Below are positions 30,501 to 38,529 of a stretch of DNA of 64,000 bases, piece by piece. Every line of letters starts with the position of its first letter. Within the stretch, counting starts at the first letter, position 1. The DNA is from Pleodorina starrii (lineage: Eukaryota > Chlorophyta > Chlorophyceae > Chlamydomonadales > Volvocaceae). The translations under genes and the position numbers were made by a program. The notes beneath the pieces were generated by a model. It made no database searches and had not been told where the DNA came from. It worked only from the letters and a program-made list of their open reading frames with translations. The stretch spans positions 3,847,501 through 3,911,500 of the forward strand of contig BRXU01000005.1 in the NCBI GenBank assembly GCA_030267565.1, read 5' to 3'.

Positions 30501-33500
30501 GGGCCTCACCAGCCGTGACCTCTTCCTTCTATACATCGACTTCACGTCTGCGTTCAACACGATCGATCACGACAAGCTGCTCATGATCATGTACGACCTG
30601 GGCTACCCGGACGACCTGATCGAGGTGGTAGCCAACTTATATTCACGGGCCACCACGCGCATCCGGACAGAGCACGGCTGCACAGCGGACATAGCCATCG
30701 AACGCGGTACAATTCAGGGTGACACGCTGTCCCCGGTGCTGTTCATCATCTATATGGAACCCCTACTCAGGTGGCTGCACAGCGGAGGACGGGGATACCA
30801 GTACGGATGCCTCAAGGCCGAGGAAAATGAGCGGCACCATTTCAGCTCGGGAGCGTTCGCAGACGACTTGGTTACACTCACAAACAGCGTTTCAGACATG
30901 CGTCTCCAATGTGCGAAAATCGAGCAGTACGCGCAATGGGGAGCCCTGAAGGTCAACGTTGGCAAATGTCAGCTGCAAGGCATCCTGCACGGCCGCGCAC
31001 GGTCGGACCAGGACCTGAGCCGGGGACCCGGCACCCGCAAATATCAGACTGCCCTTGAGCGACTGCTAAAAGACCAAATCCGTATAGACGGATCACCGAT
31101 ACCCTACGCGCCCCCGACCGCCTCGTACAAATACCTGGGAGTCCATGTAACCCCTACCCTCGACTGGGCACCTCAAGTAGCCTATGTCCGCGCTGAGATC
31201 ACGCGGCGAGGACAGGGCATCCAGGAGTCCATGGCGTCTCCCGACCAGCGCATCAACATGATCAAAACCCTGATCCACCCATTCGTCGCGTACAGCCTGG
31301 CCACTATGGCGTACACCCCCCAAGACATCGCCAGCTTCGACTCCCAAATTGCTGGCATAGCTAAGCGCAGCTATGGCCTTAAAATGGGGTTTCCCACCCG
31401 CGCAATCCTCGGCCCAGTAAAGCAACTCGGCCTGGGGGTCGGCACCATACGCAGCCTCTATGTCGCCAAGGCGGCCAAAGCTCTCGTCCTCTCCCTGAAT
31501 GACGAAGGCCGGCTTGGGGTAGTCACTAGGGCTCTCCTTAGCCTGCAAAGCCGATACATGGGCGACATGCCGGTGCACGCCCTCAAGAAGGAAAGCCGCT
31601 TCTACACGACGCTAAAGCAGCTGACCATCACGCAGGAGGCGGGCATTGAGCTCACGGACTGTGGCAAAGGGTACGAACGGAAAGCAAGCACTCTCATTCA
31701 CCTTCTAGCGGCGTGCAACTCGGGGACGGAGCCCAAAACCCTCGCGCTCCTCTCCAGATGCGTACAGCCTCTGCTTGAGCTGGGCCTGGATCTCCGAGTC
31801 CTGAAAGATAAGAACACAGGAGCACACTTCATTACCACGGACCAGCTCCGACGCATCGGTGGACGGAGTGTCGGGCCCCGACACCTCATCGCCCTGAACC
31901 AACTCAGCCTAGCACTGAACCCCGTTCTCAGTGTACGCGCCCGCGCGGCGAGGCACCGAGGGGTGACTGCGCTGCCCCCGGAGCTGCGGGCCATCCCCAA
32001 TGAACCCATTATGACGGACCTCATGAATGACACACACGGACCCACGCCGCTTCCTCATGGAAATATCATGCGATATGTGGTGTCACGCCCCCGGGACACG
32101 ACCGGGGCCCCACCGCCAGACCCTTCGCCCGCCGCGCACAACCTCAGCCCAGATCCGGCGGCCCCGAGACGGGAAGTCGAATCCCAGGAGGGCCAGGTGA
32201 GGCGCCCAGCGCAACAAAGGGAAGCTCGGCGCCACATGCCCCGACGCAACGCTACCGAAGAAACCATGACGGCATACATCAGGAGGCAGCGCCCAAAACC
32301 CACCCGCCACATCACGGACACAACTGCCTCCGGATGGGACCCCAGAGAAAGCCCACTCACCGTCACGCACTGTGAAGCCCTGCTGCGTCACCGCGACCTC
32401 CCAGGACTAGCAGCCGAAGTGGGGACCGCATCGCAGCTTGAAGAAATGCTGCGGGGAGAGCGAGAATGGCCCACAGGGGTTGCCCTTAAATACGGCCACA
32501 ACATCAACCAATATCTATTCGGCGAGCAAGAGAGGGTAGCCCTTATCCACGCGCAGATCCGCAAGCGGGTGGAAGCAGGCCCCCGAGCCGCAAAGCGGCA
32601 ACGCAGAGATACACCCCGGCACCCCACACACAGCACCTTCTACCAAGTTGAGTGGGAAAGCACAGTTATCACCAAAGGGGCGCTCGAGCTGTACGCAGCG
32701 CACGGATACCTACCCACGGCAACACGTCCGTACGAGGCCGCAGCAGATCCGGCAACCCCCACCGAAAGGATCGAAGTAGACTGGGCGCGAACCGAGGACG
32801 AAGGCACGCGCCTGGCCACCCAAGACAACTGGAACGAGCTGCTCAATGCATTCCGACACCGCCTAGAGGCGGCAGCCGAGACGGCCCCCGGGCGCACTGC
32901 GCCAGCCCGAGACCAGCACCTTAATCCGAGGCAGCAGCAAGGCCAATGGGCCTCTGAATGCCTCAACCAGGCCAGAGGACAACGGCTCCTACGCCAACAC
33001 GTAGAAATCGATGTACATCCCGGCAACCCGGATAGGGACATCCGCCCGACAGGGCGGTACACCATCCAGATTGGCAAACACAGCGACCCCGACCCCTCTA
33101 ACCGCGCACCTTGGGACGGCAGCGGAGATACTCCTGCAGGCCTCCTAGAGCAGGGAGTCGCGCTTGTTTACGACCCCCAGGGACGATGCATCGGCACGCT
33201 CCTGGACAGCTTGCTGCGCAGCCTGTGGCTAAGGCACTCCGACGCCAAATGTAAGAGGCCGGAGGCGCACGCCAAGCTTGCAGCGGCGGGTGGCTTCGAG
33301 GAAGACGTGGCACGCCTCCTCCTGCGCTACCGTGATGGAGGGGGCACCAAAACACACCCCGTTAAGGCGGCACACGAGCAAGGACTCGGAGAACAGTTTA
33401 CAACACGTCTCATGAATGCCATGGGTTCAAGCACAGAACGCTTTGCGTCCCCTTTAAATGTGGCTAACTGCACTGAAACGTACTTCTCACGCTTCCCAGA

Positions 33501-35634
33501 AGACATGCTCTTTGGGGCCAACCATGACGCATACTCCCAACCGTTTACCGGCTTGTCCATCGCACACCCGGAACCCACACCCGAGGAGGGCCACCATGCC
33601 TTGCGGTGGGCGTTGGGCTGGGCGGAAGCCAAAAAGACCGAGGCTACGCAGACCGCCACCCTTATCGTAGTCCCCACGTCCCGTACAGCGCCGTATACCC
33701 GGTACCTATCGCACCCCCTGGTCACGCAAGTGGGTAGCATCGACTCGCTCGCCGCCAAGGGGATACTGCAAAGCGCCACGCTCAACGTGGACACCAAGCC
33801 TTACCCGGTTGGCCTGACCCTGCTACTGGTCAGTAACGACGCGGGCAAATCACACGTGAGCAGCCTCCGGCAGGCGCTAGGTATGCGCACCACCCTGCCA
33901 GCGCCTACAGGTCAAGCCCAGCCGTGGATAGCCCCCCAGTGGGTACGGAAACGCGTCCGCAAAATGACTGCCGGAGCGCCTGACCAGGCGGTGTCCTCTC
34001 GTAAGTGCAGCAACCCCACACCCGCTGAACGACGCTCCGCGCACCTGGCGTTCCATGCAGCAAACCCGCTTCGGTACAACGCCCACGCCTCCATCTATAC
34101 TGATGGGTCGGTTAGGGAAGTCGAGGTCGGGAACACCAAGATGTTAGGACTCGGCGCCGCAGCAGTCGACGCACTGACTGGACATACGCTCCTCATAGAT
34201 GTCAACCCAGGAGCCTACGGATGTCAAACAATTACGCGCTGTGAACTAAGCGCGATACATCAGGCACTCACCATGCGACGCGGCCTACCTCACAACCAAG
34301 CCCACCTCAGCATTTGGACGGACTCCAAAGCATCGCTCCAATTGATCCAGAAGATGATAAACAACCCGCAAAAATTGCGGCTGAGTAAACATAGAGCACT
34401 GCTCGAGGACATCGTTGCCGCACTTAAAGCCCGGGCCGTCGCCAAGCTTAAAACGTCGCTATTGAAAGTCAAAGCACACACAGGAGTTCGATATAATGAA
34501 GAAGCGGACAAAGCCGCCGTACAGGCTGCTATCCTTGCGGCGCAGGGAATGCTGCCGGCAGAAGCCGTAATAGAGAAAGCAGACAATAATCCAAGAAGTA
34601 AACACTGGTGGCTACGGAAGTCCGAGGGGACCGACGTAAACGCCGGTCGCTACGCCAACGACCTTAACCGCGGCATCGACACTCTGGTCAGCCAGACGAC
34701 ACACAATGGGTACACCAACGAGACCGCATACGTCAAATACGTAGAGGATGCCTTACCGGACCTAGAGATCAATGCCAGCACCAGAACCCTGCAGCGGGGC
34801 ACGGGCCGGCACCGGCATTACAAACGGTGCCTCGACTACCTGTACGGACAGCTCTGGAATGCCAAACTCGCAAAGCTCTTTCGAATGCCCCTTGTACCGG
34901 GCGGCCCAACGTCCACAGGCTACTGCCCTGTGTGCAAAGACCCCCAAACAAAGACACGCATCCCTGACTCAGGAGCACACATCCTGGGAGGCTGCCAACA
35001 CGCGCGAATGCACGCTCTCTATACCCTGCGACACAACCAAGCGGTACAAACCATCACTAGAACACTGTCCAGAGGGGCCCATGGAGGCTGCTTTATCGTC
35101 ATGGACGCATGCAGCATGGAGGACAAGCCGGACTACGTGGCCGGCACACGCCTGCCCAAGTGGCTGCTACCCAACATCCCCGACGACGATCGGTCCAAAA
35201 AGCGCCCTGACCTGCTGCTTATCCCCAGCATACCCCTCAGCGACACATGCTCACCGAAATACATGGGACCAGATGACCCCAGCGAGCACACTGTACACAT
35301 AATCGAAGTAGGCTACACAGCCGACACAAATCACACACAGAAACAAAACGACAAGGCCCATCAACACGCGGAACTAGCTCAGATGCTGACGGCGCACGGA
35401 TGGAAAGTATGTTACACGAAACAGGAAGCAATTAGCCTGGGCTTCGCCGGCACCATCCGCAAAGACCTGCGACAACTGCTGACCTCACTGGGAACGAGCA
35501 ACGAAGCGGCCAAAAAATGCTGCAACGACCTCCACGACCACGCTGTCCGAGCGTTGAACGCAATTGTCGCGGCCAGGAGGCAACTGGAGCGGGACCCCCG
35601 CCAACAGAGCACAACCAGCGCCGACCCGCCCTAA
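24526..35634 (+). CDS. Retrotransposon polyprotein: signal/ectodomain, TM, Josephin-like protease, APE, RT, RNase H, CCHC, RLE
   Basis: 3,702 aa, uninterrupted. Residues 13-42 form a signal peptide (basic n-region, Leu/Ile/Val core, cut near A42). Residues 43-342 are Cys-rich with about five N-x-S/T sequons and end at R339-S-K-R342. About 414-670 hold six to eight hydrophobic segments. Residues 757-930 are Josephin-like: HEKQ with Q761, C766, H890, D905; the Q-to-C (5) and H-to-acid (15) spacings equal those of ataxin-3. AP endonuclease: N1257, E1283, D1405/N1407, D1463, D1493-H1494. RT: 'KAPGPDGIPN' at 1874, D2005, FADD with D2113/D2114. RNase H: D3193, E3240, D3266, D3328. CCHC: C3467, C3470, H3485, C3490. 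RLE: 'RPD' at 3560-3562 and E3594. The start is the first ATG of the open frame; M13 is an alternative. Segments about 930-1245 and 1660-1760 are low complexity. Confidence 0.88.
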   Translation: MNREISQPSDKTMDGARSRRKVWRKHVILVLISLVFCRPTLACPPSDSAVPRLPASPRPTWRRSFDCSQGSEGRDGMAFKDREDCRWCIMGANGTPILRETNSPRRPWTAIAGTRPSLTDRSYNQTNCHSEHSKNVGAIWISAAATNAQLTLPITQIGGAQTPLSTATMYEVVKTYFNGLEVVRKGSAKGLRVDSSQVTISQASSQYTIPVAIAGYNDIWTILCNRNGDELSQGLQPIGSIGSTASTLNGRNVPCPVADIYPLSIRQYNATYERAPETYHSYRGAVPECDHQTGNRSLIITRCSTSMVMGTCQSYEGRNVGDLSNGRATDLVAHKGHNRSKRGTWGQLRRPIKQPVNSKEAIQRIPEHERPDVDVQHRSTTSGTATPRFISFPKPCTTWQGALRILQNLSTGTAYIMATIVWLACNTGLLTAKIALSVADLTLHLAADVSYATVDTIAVGCALGCAYLAYAWGGNLARRTCNVVKRTFTVKGSAIRTLSEWRQGWYCILLLPYTLIPGALAVSLPPLTEAIWLVLGALTLYGLAYVVTVLIVIPAGITSVKAILHAALVTRSAVRTVQNSPGLYARAATSLLALASLCWLLATADAHVPILTLGIPIVTPGLQAVPLAARHTRHLLTACAAVGLTTAHLNATLDPFTSVLTLLALAIWNHPHSHTCNRGCTSNQPAPKYQIPKNPGNPPEHSSRCAHPEYAPCAGRPDRPAKRTRLGGNRGGGHAPSPPADITWPPPGPAAPGAPLYHEKQQRQLCMIHSINNLLGGPYIDPEHILSYCRAMQAHMATWRLTGALAIWNAAHLPDEGLFSTIVVNHYLRHSVRLQNPGGIPIGDAHIASASCQHAGQTVTLTRNMNINTVVSLLPAHARNWGFIVHLNGHAVAVKKQGECWYIIDSLYDSTQLISPEEPLWPRGEGAVYCLHLRPNREGIATHTDLKEVKLPEDWALPPGGTQQPTQPPPETHTGTPPVDGTQQDAPTDQSPPNQEPMDTDDREGRVTKHPATEPMHMALDPDGRDPDGPPAPNPIWPTQPLEIQVPAEAAEGAPEHRATNAEAARRETGAHPEVRHAAPRVHHGPTARRLNHAVERATTVIQHDAAPRTATAARKRRKIGPAPHTHTILYHLLRNQGLPIRQRETGREATDVNQSAGAQPLDPACRDATPSAPQTQPARDQSARERAAESPPAGRPQPAHQPKKRQQGIARYMQPKTPRAIAHTSPDKQPPPAAADPSPPTPGAPQSGHLKVFTMNTRGLQGHREGVAHMLDEHKPDVIVLTETKLSAHNRRGIVSVKQALRPYQTYMSNRPHPEHNKTREAGVIVGVAERFSGQGSTSAEPVSPGLEGYIGHVRIKTPGSIPLHVLGVYCPADPLIRQAIYEYGQTAATQASAKGEHLIMAGDWNATLHPSDRSTGTCYPADRAHRSFSSSANLNPVVTPRRAYTYTQTQLDHDTHHSRIDDVLLAAHTGAAADKEGTVYEQVYECGGNFDHKPLCTFIPLAGIRLLPAPAAQAAADHAASSWSRIQLPILKESKIRAHMEMEATLTSEIAHLLSALNPAYEAIGHVAEQLERAAGKEEARALLANLRNHDTVRATDVTTLSHELGDLLDRCLGILESHCQQKPPCTGKLHARRGIGRRLARLHNDHKTMKDNLAKALRTDPQEQGAPTLTEGQANGTTPPHPATAPPGTSGTTERATPERSAATQHAATEREEPDAARTLRAAIKETGGEIAKLAREIRATNARKAKKSFQRLLTKKPRQAHRQVLEPDDQPRGIAAIRHPTDGRLCTDSKNILDALHTHFALLARPVSGPRTGKYLPNEAPRNYPWTRPGAQDPLREGLAKWGDAPPSLLPGVLDPHNFRTSIDHLARNKAPGPDGIPNELLQTLPADLQTAIHQLITVMWVKAEIPTHWTKSDTVLIPKKGDPLLIKNKRPIALANTIYKLYTSHITLNIVLYSEQAHIFTEAQEGYLRQRNTERQLQNVLHAIEDAGLTSRDLFLLYIDFTSAFNTIDHDKLLMIMYDLGYPDDLIEVVANLYSRATTRIRTEHGCTADIAIERGTIQGDTLSPVLFIIYMEPLLRWLHSGGRGYQYGCLKAEENERHHFSSGAFADDLVTLTNSVSDMRLQCAKIEQYAQWGALKVNVGKCQLQGILHGRARSDQDLSRGPGTRKYQTALERLLKDQIRIDGSPIPYAPPTASYKYLGVHVTPTLDWAPQVAYVRAEITRRGQGIQESMASPDQRINMIKTLIHPFVAYSLATMAYTPQDIASFDSQIAGIAKRSYGLKMGFPTRAILGPVKQLGLGVGTIRSLYVAKAAKALVLSLNDEGRLGVVTRALLSLQSRYMGDMPVHALKKESRFYTTLKQLTITQEAGIELTDCGKGYERKASTLIHLLAACNSGTEPKTLALLSRCVQPLLELGLDLRVLKDKNTGAHFITTDQLRRIGGRSVGPRHLIALNQLSLALNPVLSVRARAARHRGVTALPPELRAIPNEPIMTDLMNDTHGPTPLPHGNIMRYVVSRPRDTTGAPPPDPSPAAHNLSPDPAAPRREVESQEGQVRRPAQQREARRHMPRRNATEETMTAYIRRQRPKPTRHITDTTASGWDPRESPLTVTHCEALLRHRDLPGLAAEVGTASQLEEMLRGEREWPTGVALKYGHNINQYLFGEQERVALIHAQIRKRVEAGPRAAKRQRRDTPRHPTHSTFYQVEWESTVITKGALELYAAHGYLPTATRPYEAAADPATPTERIEVDWARTEDEGTRLATQDNWNELLNAFRHRLEAAAETAPGRTAPARDQHLNPRQQQGQWASECLNQARGQRLLRQHVEIDVHPGNPDRDIRPTGRYTIQIGKHSDPDPSNRAPWDGSGDTPAGLLEQGVALVYDPQGRCIGTLLDSLLRSLWLRHSDAKCKRPEAHAKLAAAGGFEEDVARLLLRYRDGGGTKTHPVKAAHEQGLGEQFTTRLMNAMGSSTERFASPLNVANCTETYFSRFPEDMLFGANHDAYSQPFTGLSIAHPEPTPEEGHHALRWALGWAEAKKTEATQTATLIVVPTSRTAPYTRYLSHPLVTQVGSIDSLAAKGILQSATLNVDTKPYPVGLTLLLVSNDAGKSHVSSLRQALGMRTTLPAPTGQAQPWIAPQWVRKRVRKMTAGAPDQAVSSRKCSNPTPAERRSAHLAFHAANPLRYNAHASIYTDGSVREVEVGNTKMLGLGAAAVDALTGHTLLIDVNPGAYGCQTITRCELSAIHQALTMRRGLPHNQAHLSIWTDSKASLQLIQKMINNPQKLRLSKHRALLEDIVAALKARAVAKLKTSLLKVKAHTGVRYNEEADKAAVQAAILAAQGMLPAEAVIEKADNNPRSKHWWLRKSEGTDVNAGRYANDLNRGIDTLVSQTTHNGYTNETAYVKYVEDALPDLEINASTRTLQRGTGRHRHYKRCLDYLYGQLWNAKLAKLFRMPLVPGGPTSTGYCPVCKDPQTKTRIPDSGAHILGGCQHARMHALYTLRHNQAVQTITRTLSRGAHGGCFIVMDACSMEDKPDYVAGTRLPKWLLPNIPDDDRSKKRPDLLLIPSIPLSDTCSPKYMGPDDPSEHTVHIIEVGYTADTNHTQKQNDKAHQHAELAQMLTAHGWKVCYTKQEAISLGFAGTIRKDLRQLLTSLGTSNEAAKKCCNDLHDHAVRALNAIVAARRQLERDPRQQSTTSADPP

Positions 35635-35750
35635 CCCGCCGCAACGGCGGGCTCCCAATCTCACCGCGGTAGCGGGAGAGGCCTGGGATCGGGGCAACCC
35701 GACACCCCACCCCTCCTGCTCCCATAACCCACGCCTCGGCTCTGTCGGGC

Positions 35751-35753
<3 letters not shown>

Positions 35754-35786
<33 letters not shown>
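35754..35786 (+). repeat. (ATT)n tail of the plus-strand element
   Basis: About 11-12 uninterrupted units after GGGCGT, ending at the 12-bp target duplication. Confidence 0.85.
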
Positions 35787-35789
<3 letters not shown>

Positions 35790-35798
35790 TTGGTTGAC
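35787..35798. repeat. Right target-site duplication of the plus-strand element
   Basis: TTCTTGGTTGAC, identical to 24418-24429. Confidence 0.9.
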
Positions 35799-36104
35799 AG
35801 TGGGCGTGCGATTTAGCTGCGCAGTCGTATCAGAGGGGCCGGCATCCGCGGCGGCCTTAGAGAGAGCGGCATTAGGAGGGTGTTCGTCGATGACGGCATT
35901 ATGAGCGCAACTGTGCCGCAGCGGCAGGTGATATTCGGCGCATACTAAGCGCAATACGCCTGGTTTTGTGTGCAAATGGTCGGCGGGTGAAAATATGTGG
36001 ACGACCGTACCAAGATGTTTGGGAGCCCTGCTGTCCTCAAACGCCAGCAGTGACCCTTCGCTACCTGCCCTTGGCACCGGTGCTGCCTTTAACATTCGGT
36101 CCAA
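35787..36104 (-). pseudogene. Minus-strand ORF interrupted by the Dualen-like insertion
   Basis: About 106 codons are open from 36104 down to the target duplication. If the element and one duplication copy are removed, the same frame continues for about 40 more codons from 24429 to a stop near 24310. The product has no recognised domain. The frame's continuity across the empty site is the only evidence that it was coding, and chance is possible. Confidence 0.25.
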
Positions 36105-36224
36105 TTGACGAGTGCCATACCCATGGGGCAGTGTCGCATATGCATTGCGGGCAGCAGATGCACGCCTGCGGACGCCAAAAAACTTGGCGGTCCTGTCGTT
36201 GGCCCTGGCCGGCCAAGTCTTGTT

Positions 36225-36380
36225 CTCGTTCTGGCTATATGCCGCTGTCGTGGTTCTTGTACTGTTCGCTGTACCCTCTATTTAGAGGCTCTAAAAGCCT
36301 CGGCCGCAGCCCTGGCAGCTTCGGAGCTAATTGAGCTAAGTATGGCGTCAGACTCTGGTTTTCAGTCAACTAAGGGCGTC
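36225..36380. repeat. Dispersed repeat, copy 2
   Basis: Aligns with 23361-23530, including CCTCTATTTAGAGG and the block 'TTTTCAGTCAACTAAGGGCG', and again abuts a TAA/TAC microsatellite. Confidence 0.65.
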
Positions 36381-36449
36381 TTAATAATACTAATACTAAT
36401 AATACTAATACTAATACTAATACAATACTAATACTAATACTAATAATAC

Positions 36450-36489
<40 letters not shown>

Positions 36490-36512
36490 ACTAATACTAA
36501 TAATACTAATAC

Positions 36513-36563
<51 letters not shown>
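36380..36563. repeat. Long (TAA/TAC)n microsatellite
   Basis: About 184 bp of AATAAT and AATACT units ending just before the exon 4 remnant. Confidence 0.9.
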
Positions 36564-36565
<2 letters not shown>

Positions 36566-36652
36566 GCATGTACAGCCGGTACGAAGGCAAGTATCTTGGT
36601 AGCGCAATAAGAATAACAAGAGAAAGAGTGCCCCCCCTTTGCATGTATGCAG

Positions 36653-36924
36653 GCTGTGGGGGATGGGCCGGCATGGCCTCAGCCGGCCGCTGGAACCTTA
36701 ACACGACGGCCGTCAACGATTGGGGCACCGGCTTAGTCTGGATGAACGGTGATAGCTCTGGAGCTTTGGAGATTCTGATGCATGAGATTGCCCACACGTG
36801 GGGCATGGGACACGCCAGCGTGCCTGGCAACTGCAACCTCTATGATCAGTGCAACCACACATGTATCATGGTTGCAACAGGCGGACAGGGAGCCAAGTGC
36901 TTCAACGCGCCTCACAACTGGCAG
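36653..36924 (+). pseudogene. Exon 4 (catalytic) of the broken M11 gene
   Basis: 272 bp between ATGCAG| and CAG|GTAGAT, fully open. It encodes the zinc site HEIAHTWGMGH (HExxHxxGxxH) and the downstream 'CIM' Met-turn region and 'CFNAPHNWQ'. The active-site codons are intact even though the gene as a whole is broken, so this exon has decayed little. Confidence 0.8.
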
Positions 36925-37095
36925 GTAGATCGGTGCTTGTGTGCCCTTGAAGTTAAGACTGCTAACTGGCTGTACTCAAGTTGAGCTCAATAACAACTCT
37001 GCCATGCTGAACCGTGATTTGCCGTTCTTGATGCATGACACAATACGGATGCACCAGAACTTTGGTCCGGTGCACGAAATATAACTGAACGTGAA

Positions 37096-37098
37096 GAT

Positions 37099-37132
<34 letters not shown>

Positions 37133-37152
37133 GTATTATTATTATTATTCTT

Positions 37153-37222
<70 letters not shown>

Positions 37223-37244
37223 GTATTATTAGTATTATTATTAG

Positions 37245-37290
<46 letters not shown>
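37096..37290. repeat. (ATT/AGT)n microsatellite
   Basis: About 195 bp of ATT units with regular AGT interruptions; complement of the TAA/TAC type at 36380-36563. Confidence 0.9.
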
Positions 37291-37299
37291 TGGAAAATC

Positions 37300-38027
37300 G
37301 TTGACAGATTAGGGGCTTATGGTCCCAGGAATGTCCCATGCCGCAACGACATGGCTGGCTTCCGTTGACTCGTGTTACGCTGCGCGTGATAGCCCAATGG
37401 ATATGGAATGAGCGGATTGGGGGCTTTGGGTAATACAACTGGGCGCGCGGCGGCACTCGGTGTTACTCTGCGTGCAGGGCATCTCGGTGAGCCGTGACTC
37501 GGCTGGTGGTATGGCTTTGTGTGATATGGCGCGCGGCGCGGTGCATGGGCTTGACATGCGCCTTTCACAACTTTCGTATTACAAACAAACTACCTTAAAT
37601 ACCAGTGGCGCGTTCTTTGGTGACTTTTAGCGCTATTCATTCGTTCCTATTGCTTTCCTGTGGGTTGGCGCCTTTGTGACCCACGGGTCACTGAGAACCG
37701 GAACAGTCGCGCAACGTTCCCTGAATGTGCATCGATGCCTCTCCCTCCCTAAAAAGTACGTCTTGTTATTTCCACATCATTAAAAGCCTCTTAACAAAAT
37801 TTAGGTCAATCTATGCAATGTTGGAGAAATAGTCAAACTTTGACATTGATGGATGGGAGTCAAATCCATCTTATTATTAGGAGTTATTTCTACCTTCACC
37901 TTGTCGCCCGCCAAAATGCACACCTGATTTTTTGAATTAATCTAATTATACCCTGTTCGGTTTAGGTGAGATGGAATTCTTTCCAAACATAGGCACAACC
38001 CTAGGTATACAGGGAACATTGGAATAT
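37300..38027. other. No gene identified
   Basis: Residual intron-like DNA between the exon 4 and exon 5 remnants. No coding or RNA feature was recognised. Confidence 0.4.
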
Positions 38028-38050
38028 AAAACCCTAAAACCCTAAAACCC
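38028..38050. repeat. Interstitial telomere-like (CCCTAAAA)n
   Basis: Three units of the Chlamydomonas-type telomere repeat. They lie exactly where homology to exon 5 of the intact paralogs begins. Confidence 0.75.
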
Positions 38051-38518
38051 TTGGGAACATCCGAGTCGACACAGTCTGGCCTGTCCCCAATAGCAGCTTG
38101 GTCATCCGGTTCGATTCCTGGAGCAAAAACACCGGCGCAGTCGCGCGGCTGTGCCGACGCAGTTCGGACTTCGAACGTAACTGCAATGACGGCCTGGATG
38201 ACGACTGCGACTTCCTGGCCGATGCGCAAGACCCCGACTGCGCACCAGGCGTTCGGCCATCACCGCCGCCATCGCCGCGTCCGCCTCCGTCACCGCCGCC
38301 GCCGCCGCCACCGTCGCCGCCACCCTTCACCGCCGCCGCGCCCGCCTCCTTCACCGCCGCCGCCGCCACCGTCGCCACCGCCGCCGCTACCGCCCTTGCC
38401 TTCCCCCCCGCGCGGGAGGACACCTGGACCCCGCCCACCACCTTCACCATACCGCCCTCCCAAGCCCCCAAGCTTAAGGGATCCCCGGAAGCGCAAGCCC
38501 CTTCCGGCGGCGTGAATG
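38051..38518 (+). pseudogene. 5'-truncated exon 5 of the broken M11 gene
   Basis: Begins inside the paralog exon ('VDTVWPVPNSSLVIRFDSWS') and lacks about 280 bp of its start. It keeps the acidic Cys motif 'NCNDGLDDDCDFLADAQDPDC' split over two short blocks, then the SPPP/PPPSP tail. Within the Pro codons the Pro-rich reading moves to another frame; that frame ends at a stop at about 38515. The reading frame shift and the truncation show loss of function. Confidence 0.7.
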
Positions 38519-38529
38519 AAACGCCTGCT

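Larger units (their letters stand above)
24430..35786 (+). mobile_element. Dualen/RandI-like non-LTR retrotransposon, near full length
   Basis: 11,357 bp bounded by a perfect 12-bp target duplication. It has a 96-bp 5' leader, one ORF of 3,702 codons (24526-35634), about 115 bp of 3' UTR and an (ATT)n tail of about 12 units. Carrying an AP-type endonuclease upstream and a restriction-like endonuclease downstream of the RT in one protein is the hallmark of Dualen, described from Chlamydomonas. It sits in intron 3 of the broken metalloprotease gene. With the opposite-strand copy it forms a 10.2-kb inverted repeat separated by 6.9 kb. Confidence 0.9.
19503..38518 (+). pseudogene. Dismantled peptidase M11 (gametolysin-type) gene spread over 19 kb
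   Basis: Four exon remnants lie in order on the plus strand: 19503-19894, 20335-20665, 36653-36924 and about 38051-38518. They are homologous to exons 2-5 of the two intact genes at 47-61 kb. Exons 3 and 4 keep the exact paralog lengths (331 and 272 bp) and good splice sites. Exon 2 needs a frameshift in a CAG-repeat tract. Exon 5 has lost its first half and is shifted within the Pro-rich codons. Intron 3 has grown to 16 kb by insertion of the full-length Dualen-like element and other repeats. No full protein can be read, so I call it a pseudogene. Confidence 0.75.

Noticed and set aside
38034..38471. Gly-rich minus-strand ORFs opposite the Pro-rich exons (also 47531-47989 and 60616-61092)
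   Set aside because: Complement shadows of CCG/CCA proline codons in the metalloprotease tails.
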